Shown here in pieces: positions 29,839 through 38,976 of a stretch of 64,000 nt of DNA; within the stretch, counting starts at the first letter, position 1, and the number at the start of each line of letters is the position of its first letter. The position numbers were made by a program, and so were the translations under genes. Where the stretch lies: assembly GCF_002117445.1 (NCBI RefSeq), contig NZ_CP019937.1, forward strand, positions 280,001-344,000, given 5' to 3'. Source of the DNA: Ketogulonicigenium robustum (lineage in GTDB: Bacteria; Pseudomonadota; Alphaproteobacteria; Rhodobacterales; Rhodobacteraceae). The notes beneath the pieces were generated by a model that saw only the letters and a list, made by a program, of their open reading frames with translations, did no database searches and was not told the DNA's origin.

Positions 29839-30561
29839 ATGCCCAATCCAACGGCTGCAATCATTCTGATCGGGGACGAGCTGCTTTCGGGCCGCACGCG
29901 CGACAGCAACATGTTCTTTTTGGCGCAAGAGCTGACGCGACTGGGCATTGACCTGCGTTTGGCGCAGGTCATCCCCGATGACGCGGCGACGATCACGGCC
30001 ACCGTCCGCGATGTTGCGGGGCGATTCGACAATGTCTTCACATCGGGCGGCATCGGCCCCACGCATGACGATATCACCGCCGATGCGGTCGCCGCCGCCT
30101 TCGACCGCCCCATTGACGTGCGCGCCGATGCGCGCGCCATCCTCGAAATCTATTACGCCGACCGCAATATCGAGATGAACGCCGCGCGCCTGCGCATGGC
30201 GCGCATTCCCGATGGCGCGATCTTGATTGAAAACCTTGTCAGCGCCGCGCCCGGTTTTTCGATTGAAAACGTGCATGTTATGGCCGGCGTGCCCCGCGTG
30301 TTCGAGGCGATGTGCCACAGCTTGTTGCCGGGCCTTGCCAGCGGCCGCCCCGTCCTGTCGCAAACCTGGACTGTCATGCGCGGCGAGGGCGAGATTGCCA
30401 CGCGTTTGGCACAGATTGCGGGCGATCATCCGCAGGTCTCGATCGGGTCGTACCCGTTTTCCAAAGACGGGGTGTATGGCACCAATGTGGTTGTGCGCGG
30501 CGTCGATGGCGCGGCGGTCGAGGCGGCTTTGGTCGCCATTGCCGAGGCCTTCCCCGCGTGA
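29839..30561 (+). CDS. CinA-like molybdopterin-binding domain protein
   Basis: A 240-residue single-domain member of the MoCF-BD family found in CinA and MoeA/MogA. Key segments are AAIILIGDELLSGRTRDSNM, VFTSGGIGPTHDDITADAVA and MNAARLRMARIPDGA. The C-terminal nicotinamide-nucleotide amidase domain of full CinA is absent, as in many alphaproteobacteria. Function is probably nucleotide pyrophosphatase-like, but unproven. Its stop overlaps the start of the GNAT gene. Confidence 0.85.
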   Translation: MPNPTAAIILIGDELLSGRTRDSNMFFLAQELTRLGIDLRLAQVIPDDAATITATVRDVAGRFDNVFTSGGIGPTHDDITADAVAAAFDRPIDVRADARAILEIYYADRNIEMNAARLRMARIPDGAILIENLVSAAPGFSIENVHVMAGVPRVFEAMCHSLLPGLASGRPVLSQTWTVMRGEGEIATRLAQIAGDHPQVSIGSYPFSKDGVYGTNVVVRGVDGAAVEAALVAIAEAFPA

Positions 30562-31283
30562 GGCCAATGCTAGACCTGATGGAGCCGACATGGCCCCCCG
30601 CCGCACGTGTGCAGCAGGGGGCGCTAGTCTTGCGGCAAGGGCAGGGCGGGGGCAGCCGCGTCAGCGCCATCACGCGCGCGGGCACCCCCCGCGACGCACT
30701 GGCTGCCTTGCCTGAAGCCGAAACTATCGTGCGCGGCTGGGGGCAAACCCCGCTTTACATGTTGTCCGACGGGGACGCGGACGACGATGCCCTCGCCGCG
30801 CTGTTGCAGGCCCGCGGCTATCAGAAGACCGATGCGGTATTTATCTTTGACGGCCCGCTGCCTGTAGCGGCCTTGCCAACCGACGCAGCGTTGCGGCTTA
30901 GCTACGGCTGGCCTGCCGATGCCGCCGCGCTGGCCGCATGGGCGAATGACGGGCGCGTGGGTGATGCGCGCATGGCCGTCATGGCCCGCGCGCAGGGGCC
31001 TAAAACAGTGATTGCACTGTCGGACAACGGCAAACCTGTCGGCGCGCTATTCATTGCCGTGCACGCGGGCGCTGCGGTGCTGCACGCGCTAGAGGTTGTG
31101 CCCGCAGCGCGTGGGCGCGGCTATAGCCATGTGCTGCTGGGGGCAGCCAGCCACTGGGCGGCGACGCAGGGCGCGCAGCGGATGCTGCTGGTCGTCAGCA
31201 AAGACAACACGCCCGCCGTGACACTGTATCTGCGCCATGGGCTGCAGGCGGTGGGCGGGTATTACTATCTGGGGGCGGTCTGA
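30558..31283 (+). CDS. GNAT family N-acetyltransferase
   Basis: A 241-residue acetyltransferase-like protein. The N-terminal half contains LEPTWPP-type and QGGGSRVSAITRAGTP segments seen in a Rhodobacteraceae subgroup. The C-terminal half has the acetyl-CoA binding region LHALEVVPAARGRGYSHVLL and the terminal DNTPAVTLYLRHGLQAVGGY. Start: the GTG at 30558 overlaps the upstream TGA by 4 nt; an ATG at 30567 is an alternative. The substrate is unknown. Confidence 0.82.
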   Translation: MRPMLDLMEPTWPPAARVQQGALVLRQGQGGGSRVSAITRAGTPRDALAALPEAETIVRGWGQTPLYMLSDGDADDDALAALLQARGYQKTDAVFIFDGPLPVAALPTDAALRLSYGWPADAAALAAWANDGRVGDARMAVMARAQGPKTVIALSDNGKPVGALFIAVHAGAAVLHALEVVPAARGRGYSHVLLGAASHWAATQGAQRMLLVVSKDNTPAVTLYLRHGLQAVGGYYYLGAV

Positions 31284-32172
31284 TGCGCTGGATGGCGGGA
31301 ACTGCTTTGGTTTTCGTGGCGGGTGCCGCGCAGGCGGTAGACCTGCCGCTGCCCGACACCGCAACACTGCTGCAGCAGACCGATAGCGACGCGGGCACCT
31401 ATGCCTTGCCCAGCGGCCCCGCCGTTCAGGGCGGCTTGCCCAGCCAGTCGATCGACGGGGCGATTTCGCGCCGGGCGTGGCGCATCGCCGATAGCGCACC
31501 GCAAACGCTGCCACTGTTCCAAACGCTTGAGGCAGCGCTGTTGGCGCAGGGCTATGTAGTTGTTTTCATTTGCGAAACAGGTACCTGCGGCGGCTTCGAC
31601 TTTCGCCGCGCGACCGAGGTGATGCCTGCCCCCGCCATGTTCGTCGACTTAGGGGATTTTCGTTTTCTATCGGCCCGCCGCCCCGACGAAGCCGTGTCTA
31701 TTCTGGTCAGCAAAAGCGTGGGGGCGCTGCACGTGCAGGTCATCACTGCACGCGAAACCCCGCTGCCGCCCCCTAGCACCGCCCAAGGCACACCTGCTGC
31801 GCTGGCCGACGCGCTGGATGCTGATGGCCGTGCCGTATTGGAGGGTGTCGATTTTGCCTCCGGCAGCACCGATGCCATCGGGGGCACGATGCGCTGGCCG
31901 ATTTGGCGGCATGGCTTCGGGCCGACGGGGCGCGGCGTGCGGTTATTGTCGGGCACACGGATGCGACGGGCGCGTTGGCGGCCAATCAGGCTGTGTCGAC
32001 GGCGCGTGCGGCTGCCGTGCGCCAACGCCTGATTAATGAAAACGGTGTAAACCCCGCCCAGTTGGATGCGGCGGGCGCAGGCTATCTGGCACCGCGCGCC
32101 TCGAACGCCGATGCCGATGGCCGCGCCCTTAATCGGCGGGTTGAGGTTGTGGTTCTGCCCGCAGCAGGGTGA
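31283..32172 (+). pseudogene. OmpA-domain periplasmic protein, frameshifted
   Basis: The first part (signal peptide MRWMAGTALVFVAGAAQA, then a unique domain and the start of an OmpA domain, AVLEGVDFASGSTDAIGG) is in one frame. From about 31890 the reading must move by one base to give LADLAAWLRADGARR, VIVGHTDATGALAANQAVST and LNRRVEVVVLP, the peptidoglycan-binding OmpA core. A single missing G in GGCACGATGCGC (about 31888) restores the whole domain. In its present form the first frame ends at 32032 without the murein-binding helix. It could be real inactivation or a sequencing error. It overlaps the upstream GNAT stop by 1 nt and the convergent rsmD by 44 nt. Confidence 0.8.
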
Positions 32173-32710
32173 TGTGCGTATCGCCATAGCGGCGGCTTTC
32201 CAGCAGGGTGAAACCGGCTGGCGGCGGCAGCGGGCCGTTTTCTTCGGCGACGACCAGCGCACCATCCGCAATCCAGCCGCTTTTGCGCGCGGCGATCAGC
32301 GCGCGGCCACCCAAATCCGCGCCATAGGGCGGATCAAGAAAAACCAGATCTGCTGCGGGCCCCGTGCGAGGGGGAAGCGCGCTTGCATCGGCCGCCAGCA
32401 GCGCAGCATCGCTTTGCCGCTGCAGGCGGGCAATATTGTCGCGGATCAGCTTTTGCGCGACGCGGCCGCTATCAACCAGCGTCACATGCGCCGCCCCGCG
32501 CGAAAGGGCCTCTAGCCCAAGCGCGCCGGTGCCGGCGAACAGGTCCAGCACCACCGCACCTGTGATCGGATCACCAAAGCGGCCACCGGCCAGCAGATTG
32601 AACAGCGACTCGCGCACGCGGTCTGTCGTCGGGCGCAGGTGCGCGGCAGGATCACCTTTGCCGACCTCGGCCAGATGCAAGCCGCGATGACGCCCGGCGA
32701 TAATCCTCAT
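32129..32710 (-). CDS. rsmD: 16S rRNA (guanine966-N2)-methyltransferase
   Basis: A 193-residue SAM-dependent methyltransferase. Hallmarks are MRIIAGRHRGLHL at the N-terminus, LRPTTDRVRESLFNLL, the SAM motif VLDLFAGTGALGLEALSRGA and the catalytic FLDPPYG. It overlaps the flavoprotein gene upstream by 4 nt. Its 3' end overlaps the convergent OmpA-domain gene by 44 nt, so the last 14 codons are antisense to that gene. Confidence 0.93.
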   Translation of the reverse strand: MRIIAGRHRGLHLAEVGKGDPAAHLRPTTDRVRESLFNLLAGGRFGDPITGAVVLDLFAGTGALGLEALSRGAAHVTLVDSGRVAQKLIRDNIARLQRQSDAALLAADASALPPRTGPAADLVFLDPPYGADLGGRALIAARKSGWIADGALVVAEENGPLPPPAGFTLLESRRYGDTHITLLRAEPQPQPAD

Positions 32711-33924
32711 TTCAACAGCGCCTTCAGATCGGTTTCAGGGTCGGCTACCAGCGCGGGGTCGGCAGATTTCCCGGCCTCGATCAAGCGCTTGGCGACCATA
32801 TAGGCACGCGGGTCGTTCATGGCGTCGATGGCAACCAGCTGGCCGTCGCGGTAGTACCAGTTCGACTGGGTCAGCCCCTCGCCCTTGCGTATGACGATCG
32901 TATCGTCGGCCGCGCCCAGGCCTGCGATTTGCAGCTTGCAGTCGTATTGGTCGGACCAGAACCATGGCTTCGGAACATAGGGCACATCTTGGCCCAGAAT
33001 GTTCAGCGCCACGTTTTCGCCCTGATCGATGGCGTTGCCGACGCTTTCAATCCGCATGCGGCGGCCCTGCCAGTCCAGCGCGGCCACATCGCCCGCCGCA
33101 AAGATCGAGGGGTCGGACGTGCGCGAATGAAGATCGACCGCGATACCGTGGTGCAGGTCCAAACCGGCGGCGTGGGCCAGTTGGTCGTTTGGCGTCACGC
33201 CGATCCCGACGATGACCAGATCGGCGGCGACTGTGCTGCCGTCGGTCAAAACCGCACCCATTACATGGCCCGTGCCCGTCAGGTGATCGACCGAGGTGCC
33301 TTCGAGAATTTTGACGCCGTGCGACGTGTGTAGCGTGCGGAAATAGTCCGATGTCGCCGCCGCCGCCACGCGGCTGAGGATGCGCGCACCGGAATGCACC
33401 AGCGTCACATCCAGCCCGCGCTTGGCGGCAACGGCCGCAGCTTCTAGCCCGATGTAGCCGCCGCCAACGACCAACAGCTTTTTATCGGCCGTCAGCAGCG
33501 GGTCGAGGGCGTCGGCGTCGGCCAGATTGCGCATGGTCAGCACACCGTCCAGCGCGCCGCCTTTGTCTGCTGGCAGCGGGCGCGGCGTGGCGCCGGTGGC
33601 CAGCACCAGCGCGTCGTAGGGCAGCACTTCACCGCCCGCCAGCGCGACGGTTTTCGACGTGCGGTCGATGGCGGTCGCAGCCTCGCCCAGCCGCAGGGTG
33701 ATGGCGTGTTGATCGTAGAAAGCCGCGGGGCGCAGATACAGCCGCTCGCGCGTCATTTCCCCCGCCAGATAGGCCTTGGACAGCGGCGGGCGCTGGTAGG
33801 GCGGGTCGATTTCGGCGCCGACAAGGGTGATGCTGCCAGTAAACCCGCTGGTGCGCAGCTTGGCGACCAGTGCCGCAGCGGCTTGCCCGCCGCCGATCAC
33901 AACGACGTTGTTCACTGCATTCAT
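32707..33924 (-). CDS. Ferredoxin/rubredoxin reductase-like flavoprotein
   Basis: A 405-residue FAD-dependent NAD(P)H oxidoreductase of the putidaredoxin-reductase type. The FAD site is VVVIGGGQAAAALVAKLRTS, the NAD site is KLLVVGGGYIGLEAAAVAAK, and a second FAD contact is IFAAGDVAALDW. It should pass electrons to a [2Fe-2S] ferredoxin not present here. Start: the ribosome-binding sequence AGAAGG abuts the ATG at 33924, which is too close. A GTG at 33915 (three codons in) has proper spacing and may be the true start. Confidence 0.88.
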   Translation of the reverse strand: MNAVNNVVVIGGGQAAAALVAKLRTSGFTGSITLVGAEIDPPYQRPPLSKAYLAGEMTRERLYLRPAAFYDQHAITLRLGEAATAIDRTSKTVALAGGEVLPYDALVLATGATPRPLPADKGGALDGVLTMRNLADADALDPLLTADKKLLVVGGGYIGLEAAAVAAKRGLDVTLVHSGARILSRVAAAATSDYFRTLHTSHGVKILEGTSVDHLTGTGHVMGAVLTDGSTVAADLVIVGIGVTPNDQLAHAAGLDLHHGIAVDLHSRTSDPSIFAAGDVAALDWQGRRMRIESVGNAIDQGENVALNILGQDVPYVPKPWFWSDQYDCKLQIAGLGAADDTIVIRKGEGLTQSNWYYRDGQLVAIDAMNDPRAYMVAKRLIEAGKSADPALVADPETDLKALLK

Positions 33925-34013
33925 CCTTCTTCCCGCCTCTGCTTCGTGCTGGATTGCAAACGCCGGATCAATATACAACTGCCCTGCCGGACAAAAGCCC
34001 AAAGGAGGCAAGA

Positions 34014-34502
34014 ATGACCATTGCTGTTGGAGATAAGTTGCCGTCGGCCAAGTTGATGAAGCTCGGTGAGAACGGCGTCGAGGTGGTAGATATCGCCGCG
34101 CTGGCCAAGGGCCGCAAGATCGTGCTGTTCGGGCTGCCGGGCCCTTATACCGGCACGTGCAGCACCGCCCACGTGCCCAGCTTTATCCGCACGCGCGCAG
34201 GCTTCACCGAAAAAGGCATCGACGAGGTGATCTGCGTCGCCGTGAACGACGCCTTTGTCATGAAGGCTTGGGGCGAAGATACCGGTGCGACCGCAGCCGG
34301 CATCACGATGCTGGCCGATCCGCTGTCGGAATTCACGCAGGCGGTTGGTCTGGCGTTTTCGAACCCCGACGTGGGCTTTGTCAACCGCTCGCTACGGTAT
34401 GCGCTGATGGCTGACGATGGTGTCGTCAAGGTGCTGCACGTCGAAGAAAACGCCGGAATGTGCAGCATTTCGGGCGGCGAGGATATGCTCGCCTCGATCT
34501 AA
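34014..34502 (+). CDS. Peroxiredoxin (Prx5/AhpE-like, redoxin family)
   Basis: A 162-residue thiol peroxidase. The peroxidatic Cys-49 lies in PGPYTGTCSTAHVPSF. Cys-150 in NAGMCSISGGEDML is a likely resolving cysteine. The ribosome-binding site AAGGAGG is ideal, 6 nt before the ATG; the frame is open further upstream but without a start signal. It is divergent from the flavoprotein gene and single. Confidence 0.92.
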   Translation: MTIAVGDKLPSAKLMKLGENGVEVVDIAALAKGRKIVLFGLPGPYTGTCSTAHVPSFIRTRAGFTEKGIDEVICVAVNDAFVMKAWGEDTGATAAGITMLADPLSEFTQAVGLAFSNPDVGFVNRSLRYALMADDGVVKVLHVEENAGMCSISGGEDMLASI

Positions 34503-34505
34503 CGA

Positions 34506-34781
34506 CTACTGGCCCGCGAAGTCGTTCATTTTGCGGGCCAGTTTCACGTCCATATCCGACAGGCCGCCCGCATCATGGGTGGTCAGGCGCACATCGACCC
34601 GTTTGTAGACATTGGTCCATTCGGGGTGGTGGTTCAGTTTCTCGGCCACCAGCGCAGCGCGCGTCATAAAGCCGAACGCCGCGTTGAAGTCGCTAAACGT
34701 GAAGCTGCGGGTGATCGCGCGGCCATCGGCGTCAAGCGCCCAGTCGGTTTGCAGCAATGCGTCCAATCCATCAGGGTGCAT
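34506..34781 (-). CDS. phhB: Pterin-4a-carbinolamine dehydratase
   Basis: A 91-residue dehydratase regenerating the pterin cofactor of aromatic hydroxylases. It contains the motif [20 protein letters not shown] with the two catalytic histidines, then [20 protein letters not shown]. The ATG at 34781 overlaps the upstream gene's TGA (TGATG). No phenylalanine hydroxylase gene is adjacent. In alphaproteobacteria the protein may also serve other pterins. Confidence 0.9.
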   Translation of the reverse strand: MHPDGLDALLQTDWALDADGRAITRSFTFSDFNAAFGFMTRAALVAEKLNHHPEWTNVYKRVDVRLTTHDAGGLSDMDVKLARKMNDFAGQ

Positions 34782-35947
34782 CAGTCGTTCTCCGGTCGCT
34801 CGCCCCGGCGGAAGGGGCCGAAGCTGGTTAGAACCTCGATTTCTTCGTCCACGGCGGCTGTTTCGGCGGCGACAAAGCGTGCCACGGCGTCGCGAAAGGC
34901 GGGGTCGGCAATCCAGTGCAGCGAATGGGTCGCGCGGGGCAGATAGCCGCGCGCCAACTTGTGTTCCCCCTGCGCCCCCGCCTCGACCAACGGCAGATTG
35001 TGGGCGATCGCGTAGTCGATGGCCTGATAGTAGCACAGTTCGAAGTGCAGAAACGGGTGATGTTCCAGCGCGCCCCAGTACCGGCCATAAAGTGCCTGTT
35101 GGCCGATGAAATTCAGCGCCCCCGCAATGGGCTTGCCACCGCGCAGGGCCAGCACCAACAGAATGTCATCGCGCAAGTCGCGTTGGCACAGGTCGAAGAA
35201 TGCACGCGTCAGGTAGGGCTGGCCCCATTTGCGCGCGCCGGTGTCTTGATAAAACGCCCAGAACGCATCCCAGTGTTCGGGCTGGATCTGTGCGCCCGTC
35301 AGTTGCACGATCTGGCCGCCAAAGGCCTGCGCTGAGGCCCGTTCGCGGCGCAGCATCTTGCGCTTGCGCGCGGCAAGGGCGTTCAGGAAGTCGTCAAAGG
35401 TGCGGTAGTCTACGTTCTGCCAGTGAAACTGGGTGCCGGTGCGCTGCAGCAGCCCCATTGCGGCACCGGCGGCGGCCTCGTCTTCGGTGCAGAATGTGAT
35501 GTGCAGCGACGACAGGTCGTTCTGGTCGGCAATGCGCACCGCTGCCTCGACCAGCGTCGCCATGATGGCGGGATCGGCGGTCAGAAAGCGCTGGCCGGTG
35601 ACGGGGCTGAAGGGCACGGCGATTTGCAGTTTCGGGTAATACTGGCCGCCGGCACTGTGCCAAGCCTCGGCCCAGCCATGGTCGAAAACATATTCGCCCT
35701 GACTGTGCGATTTCACAAACAGCGGGGCGACGCCCACGGTTTTGCCCTCAACGGTTGCTTGCAGGTAAAGCGGCTGCCAGCCGCTGCGCCCGCCGACGGA
35801 CCCGCTTTCTTCCAGCGCGTTGAGAAAACGGTAAGTCGTGAACGGGTCGCGCGCGGGCGCGGCCCCGCCGGGGTTGGCGCAGCTGTCCCATGCCACCTCG
35901 CCGATGGCGGTGATCGTGTCATGCGTGGTCAGCTGCACCGTGGCCAT
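34781..35947 (-). CDS. DUF482 / FemAB-like GNAT acyltransferase
   Basis: A 388-residue protein of the COG3146 family (peptidogalycan-biosynthesis-like acyltransferases). Conserved blocks are [51 protein letters not shown]-type [20 protein letters not shown] and [20 protein letters not shown]. The two GNAT-like folds would transfer an aminoacyl or acyl group. The substrate is unknown. It lies between ridA (3-nt gap) and phhB (1-nt overlap) in a minus-strand operon. Confidence 0.85.
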   Translation of the reverse strand: MATVQLTTHDTITAIGEVAWDSCANPGGAAPARDPFTTYRFLNALEESGSVGGRSGWQPLYLQATVEGKTVGVAPLFVKSHSQGEYVFDHGWAEAWHSAGGQYYPKLQIAVPFSPVTGQRFLTADPAIMATLVEAAVRIADQNDLSSLHITFCTEDEAAAGAAMGLLQRTGTQFHWQNVDYRTFDDFLNALAARKRKMLRRERASAQAFGGQIVQLTGAQIQPEHWDAFWAFYQDTGARKWGQPYLTRAFFDLCQRDLRDDILLVLALRGGKPIAGALNFIGQQALYGRYWGALEHHPFLHFELCYYQAIDYAIAHNLPLVEAGAQGEHKLARGYLPRATHSLHWIADPAFRDAVARFVAAETAAVDEEIEVLTSFGPFRRGERPEND

Positions 35948-35950
35948 GGG

Positions 35951-36415
35951 TCAAGCGATCTGGAACAGGCCTTCAACCTCGACAGCGACGCCGCGCGGCA
36001 GGGCGGCAACGCCGACGGCGGCGCGGGCGTGGCGGCCGGCGTCGCCAAACACCTCGACCATCAGGTCGGATGCGCCGTTGATGACTTCGGGTTGGTCGGT
36101 GAAGGCGGGGGCCGAATTAACAAAGCCGCCCAATTTGACGACGCGCTTTACGCGGCTCAGGTCGCCGCCGCACGCGGCTTTCAACTGGGCCAGCAAGTTC
36201 AGGCCGCAGGCGCGCGCCGCAGCGGCCCCCGCCGGAATGTCCAGATCATCGCCCAAGCGGCCCTTGATCAGCGCGCCATCGGCCATCGAAATCTGACCCG
36301 AGATATGGATCATATCACCCACAACAACGTAGGGCACGTAATTGGCCGCAGGCATGGGGGCTTCGGGCAGGGTGATACCAAGGTCGGCGAGGCGGGTCTC
36401 GATCGGGTGTGTCAT
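35951..36415 (-). CDS. RidA family protein (YjgF/YER057c/UK114)
   Basis: A 154-residue enamine/imine deaminase-like protein. It carries the subgroup signatures ISGQISMADGALIKGRLGDD, ACGLNLLAQLKAACGGDL and VGVAALPRGVAVEVEGLFQI. The arginine of canonical RidA is not conserved in the usual position, so this is one of the longer non-archetypal RidA groups and may have another substrate. It is 41 nt downstream of the HlyD gene. Confidence 0.85.
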   Translation of the reverse strand: MTHPIETRLADLGITLPEAPMPAANYVPYVVVGDMIHISGQISMADGALIKGRLGDDLDIPAGAAAARACGLNLLAQLKAACGGDLSRVKRVVKLGGFVNSAPAFTDQPEVINGASDLMVEVFGDAGRHARAAVGVAALPRGVAVEVEGLFQIA

Positions 36416-36456
36416 GGCCTTCTTTCGTCGTGGGTGTGGCTGCGATGTGGCGAAGG

Positions 36457-37629
36457 CTAGTCCGATTGCGGGGCCGCTGCAATGTGCGGCAGGGCAGGCT
36501 CGCGCAGGGTTGCGCGCAGTGCGGCGGTGAGGGGTTGCAGCAGATACCCCAAGATCACCCGCGAGGGGCCGGTGAAATAGGCGTCAACCGGATGGCCCGC
36601 GCGCAGGCCGCTGTCATCTGGAAGGGTCACCGTGACGCGGTAGTAGGCCGCCCCATTCGCGTCGCTGAGGGTATCTGCCGAAATCGCGCTGACATGGCCG
36701 GTTATCTCGCCGCGCTGGAATCCCGCAGGCACAAGGCGGGCCGCTTGGCCGACGCTGATCTGGCTGGCCTGCGCGGGCGGCACCGGCACAACAGCTTGGT
36801 TCGTGGGGCTGTCGGGCAGCAGCATCGCCACGGTATCGCCTGGCCGCACAACTTGGCCGACGGTGGCATCCAGCGTGATCAGGCGGCCAGCGGCTGGGGC
36901 GATAATGCGTGTTTGCGACAGGCGTTGGGTCAGGGCGGCACGTTCGGCGCGCACTGCGATCAGGCGGGCCTGCGTCGATGCGCGCTGGGCGGCGGTGTTT
37001 TCGGCGACCTCGGCCTGCCGCAAGCTGCGCCGCTGCAAGATCACCTCGCGTTGCAAGGGGATCGCGTCATAAGCCGCCTGCAGGGCCGCCTGTTCGGATC
37101 GTAACGCTGCCACCGCCTCGGTGGCAGCGCGCGCGGCGGGGGCGGGGGCGCGCCCCGTTGCGGCCAGTTGCGACTGCGCATCGGCCGTCGCTTGCGCCAA
37201 AGGCAGACGCGTCGCAAGGATTGACAGGCGCGCGGCAAGGCCCGCACTGTCGGCGGCCAATGTGGCAAGGTGTGCCTCGGCCTCGGCTGAAATGATGGGC
37301 ACTAATGCTGCGCCGGGGGTAAGGCGGGTCAGCAGCAGCGTTTCTTCTGCATCCAGCGCGGCAAGCTGCGCCCGCAAAGCAGTGTCGGACAAATTGACCA
37401 GCGCTTCGCCCGCCGCGACGCGGGCGTCGGTCTGGGTCAGGACAGCCGCGACAACCCCCATTTCGCTGGTGCCGAGGGGGATGGGCCGCAGCGCCCCGCC
37501 AATCGTGCCATGGGCGATGGTGGCCGACGGCACGGGAATACTACCCATCAGCCCGACCAAAGCCACGGTGGTGATCGCAATCAGGTGCCACAGGCGCGTT
37601 TGCAACTGGCGTAGCGACAGCGTGCTCAT
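36457..37629 (-). CDS. HlyD-type membrane fusion protein
   Basis: A 390-residue periplasmic adaptor for type I secretion. It has one N-terminal transmembrane helix (about residues 14-34, HLIAITTVALVGLMGSIPVP), a lipoyl-like half and a long alanine-rich coiled-coil hairpin (about 90-240). The C-terminal beta-barrel begins AGRLITLDATVGQVVRPGDT. It overlaps the ABC gene by 4 nt (ATGA), so the two are a pair. It is shorter than PrtE/HlyD relatives (430-480), mainly in the coiled coil. No outer-membrane TolC gene is near. Confidence 0.85.
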   Translation of the reverse strand: MSTLSLRQLQTRLWHLIAITTVALVGLMGSIPVPSATIAHGTIGGALRPIPLGTSEMGVVAAVLTQTDARVAAGEALVNLSDTALRAQLAALDAEETLLLTRLTPGAALVPIISAEAEAHLATLAADSAGLAARLSILATRLPLAQATADAQSQLAATGRAPAPAARAATEAVAALRSEQAALQAAYDAIPLQREVILQRRSLRQAEVAENTAAQRASTQARLIAVRAERAALTQRLSQTRIIAPAAGRLITLDATVGQVVRPGDTVAMLLPDSPTNQAVVPVPPAQASQISVGQAARLVPAGFQRGEITGHVSAISADTLSDANGAAYYRVTVTLPDDSGLRAGHPVDAYFTGPSRVILGYLLQPLTAALRATLREPALPHIAAAPQSD

Positions 37630-38795
37630 GATGCGGCCCGCCATTGGGTTTGCGCTTCGATAACCAGCACCTGAGTGCAGGCGGCGATAATGCGCGGTTG
37701 ATGGGTAGCGATGATCAGGGTGCTGCCCGCTGCGCGCGCGGTGGCGATCAGGGTGCACAGCCTGTCGATGCCGTGACTGTCCAAGTCGTTTTCCGGCATG
37801 TCCAGCAAGATAGACCGCGCGGGGCCTGCGAAAACTTGCTTGATCGCGAATAGGCGGGCCGTGCCGCCGGTAAACCCCTGCGCCGGGTCGATCAGTGCCT
37901 GTGGCACATAGCCCAGCGGTGGCTGCCCCGCTGCGGGTGCGGGAAAGCACGTCCCCGCGCCCCGCTGCGCCAGATAGGTCAGTAACCGCGATTTGCCGCT
38001 GCCCGATGCGCCGACAACCGCCAGCGCGTCGCCTGCGTTCAGGGCGAAAGTCACCGGTGTTGTCAGGGGCGGTAGGCGCAACCCCTGACAAGCCAGTTTG
38101 TCGCCGCTGAACACCCCTGCAGGCGGTGGCGCGGCGCGGGGCGGGGGCACGGTCAGGCTCGCCGCCGCCTCGAGCGGGGCGTAGAGCTTGCCGCACAGCA
38201 AGGCGGCGGCGAAGAGCGCACCGGCGGATATCGCGCCTTCCAGCGCAAGCCACGCGCCGACCCCGATGATCACGCTCTGGCCCGCCTGATGCAGGTTACG
38301 CAGCAGCGCCGCGATGCGCCCGCGCCCCAGCGCATCAAGCGGTTGGTAGCGCGCGATGGCGAAGGCCCCGCTGCCAAGCACCACCGCCGTCAACGCAAGC
38401 AGCGGGTGGATCGCGCACAGCACCGCCAGAAACAGTGGGATGAAGGGCAAGTCCAGCAGTTGCGCCGCGTTCGGCCGCGACAGCAGCCGCGCTGCGGCGC
38501 TGCCTGTTGCCGGGGATTGGGCAAGAATGCGCAGGCGCAGATCCTCGGCGCGCAGCAGCGCGCCGTAGCCGCACAGCGCCATCAGGCTGAGCGCGAGCAA
38601 GGTCGCCAGCGATGCGGCGGCGAACACTTTGTCATAGACATTCAGCATGTAGAGCGGGCCGGTCAGCGCCAGCAGATTGATCAGCGCGCTGGCGGCGATG
38701 CTGGCAACCAACGGGGGGCGATCATCGGCGGTGCGGGGCGGCGCATCCCGTGATGCCGCAGTTGTGATGGCGCGAACCGGCTGCATCGATGTCAT
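37626..38795 (-). CDS. Compact type I secretion ABC protein, degenerate ATPase
   Basis: A 389-residue half-transporter related to PrtD-type permease/ATPases, which are about 570. The N-terminal membrane part keeps LTGPLYMLNVYDKVFAAASL and LLDLPFIPLFLAVLCAIHPL but lacks roughly 70-100 residues of the middle. Walker A is normal (VGASGSGKS). The ABC signature is altered (GFTGGTARLFAIKQ instead of LSGGQRQR). Walker B reads ILLDMPENDLD, with Met in place of the catalytic Glu. The H-loop ATHQ is kept. It may have lost ATPase activity, or it may represent a reduced exporter. Codon use is unremarkable and the frame is intact. Confidence 0.8.
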   Translation of the reverse strand: MTSMQPVRAITTAASRDAPPRTADDRPPLVASIAASALINLLALTGPLYMLNVYDKVFAAASLATLLALSLMALCGYGALLRAEDLRLRILAQSPATGSAAARLLSRPNAAQLLDLPFIPLFLAVLCAIHPLLALTAVVLGSGAFAIARYQPLDALGRGRIAALLRNLHQAGQSVIIGVGAWLALEGAISAGALFAAALLCGKLYAPLEAAASLTVPPPRAAPPPAGVFSGDKLACQGLRLPPLTTPVTFALNAGDALAVVGASGSGKSRLLTYLAQRGAGTCFPAPAAGQPPLGYVPQALIDPAQGFTGGTARLFAIKQVFAGPARSILLDMPENDLDSHGIDRLCTLIATARAAGSTLIIATHQPRIIAACTQVLVIEAQTQWRAAS

Positions 38796-38976
38796 CCTAT
38801 AGCGTGAACCGCAGGCCGATTGGTCGCAGGCCCGCCTGCAGCCGCGTTCCGGCCTTTGATCCTGTGGCTACGGGGAATGCGTATATATTTGGTTCACGCG
38901 CATCTGGCCCCCTCGCGGCGGTGTCGGGGCGCGATTATGAAGGAACAGGCCGATTCGCGCGGCCTTGGGGAAAATA

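Noticed and set aside
28882-30606. Extension of map to a 574-residue protein
   Set aside because: The upstream 300 codons are antisense to the CinA-like gene; a GTG with a good ribosome-binding site gives the normal 273-residue enzyme.
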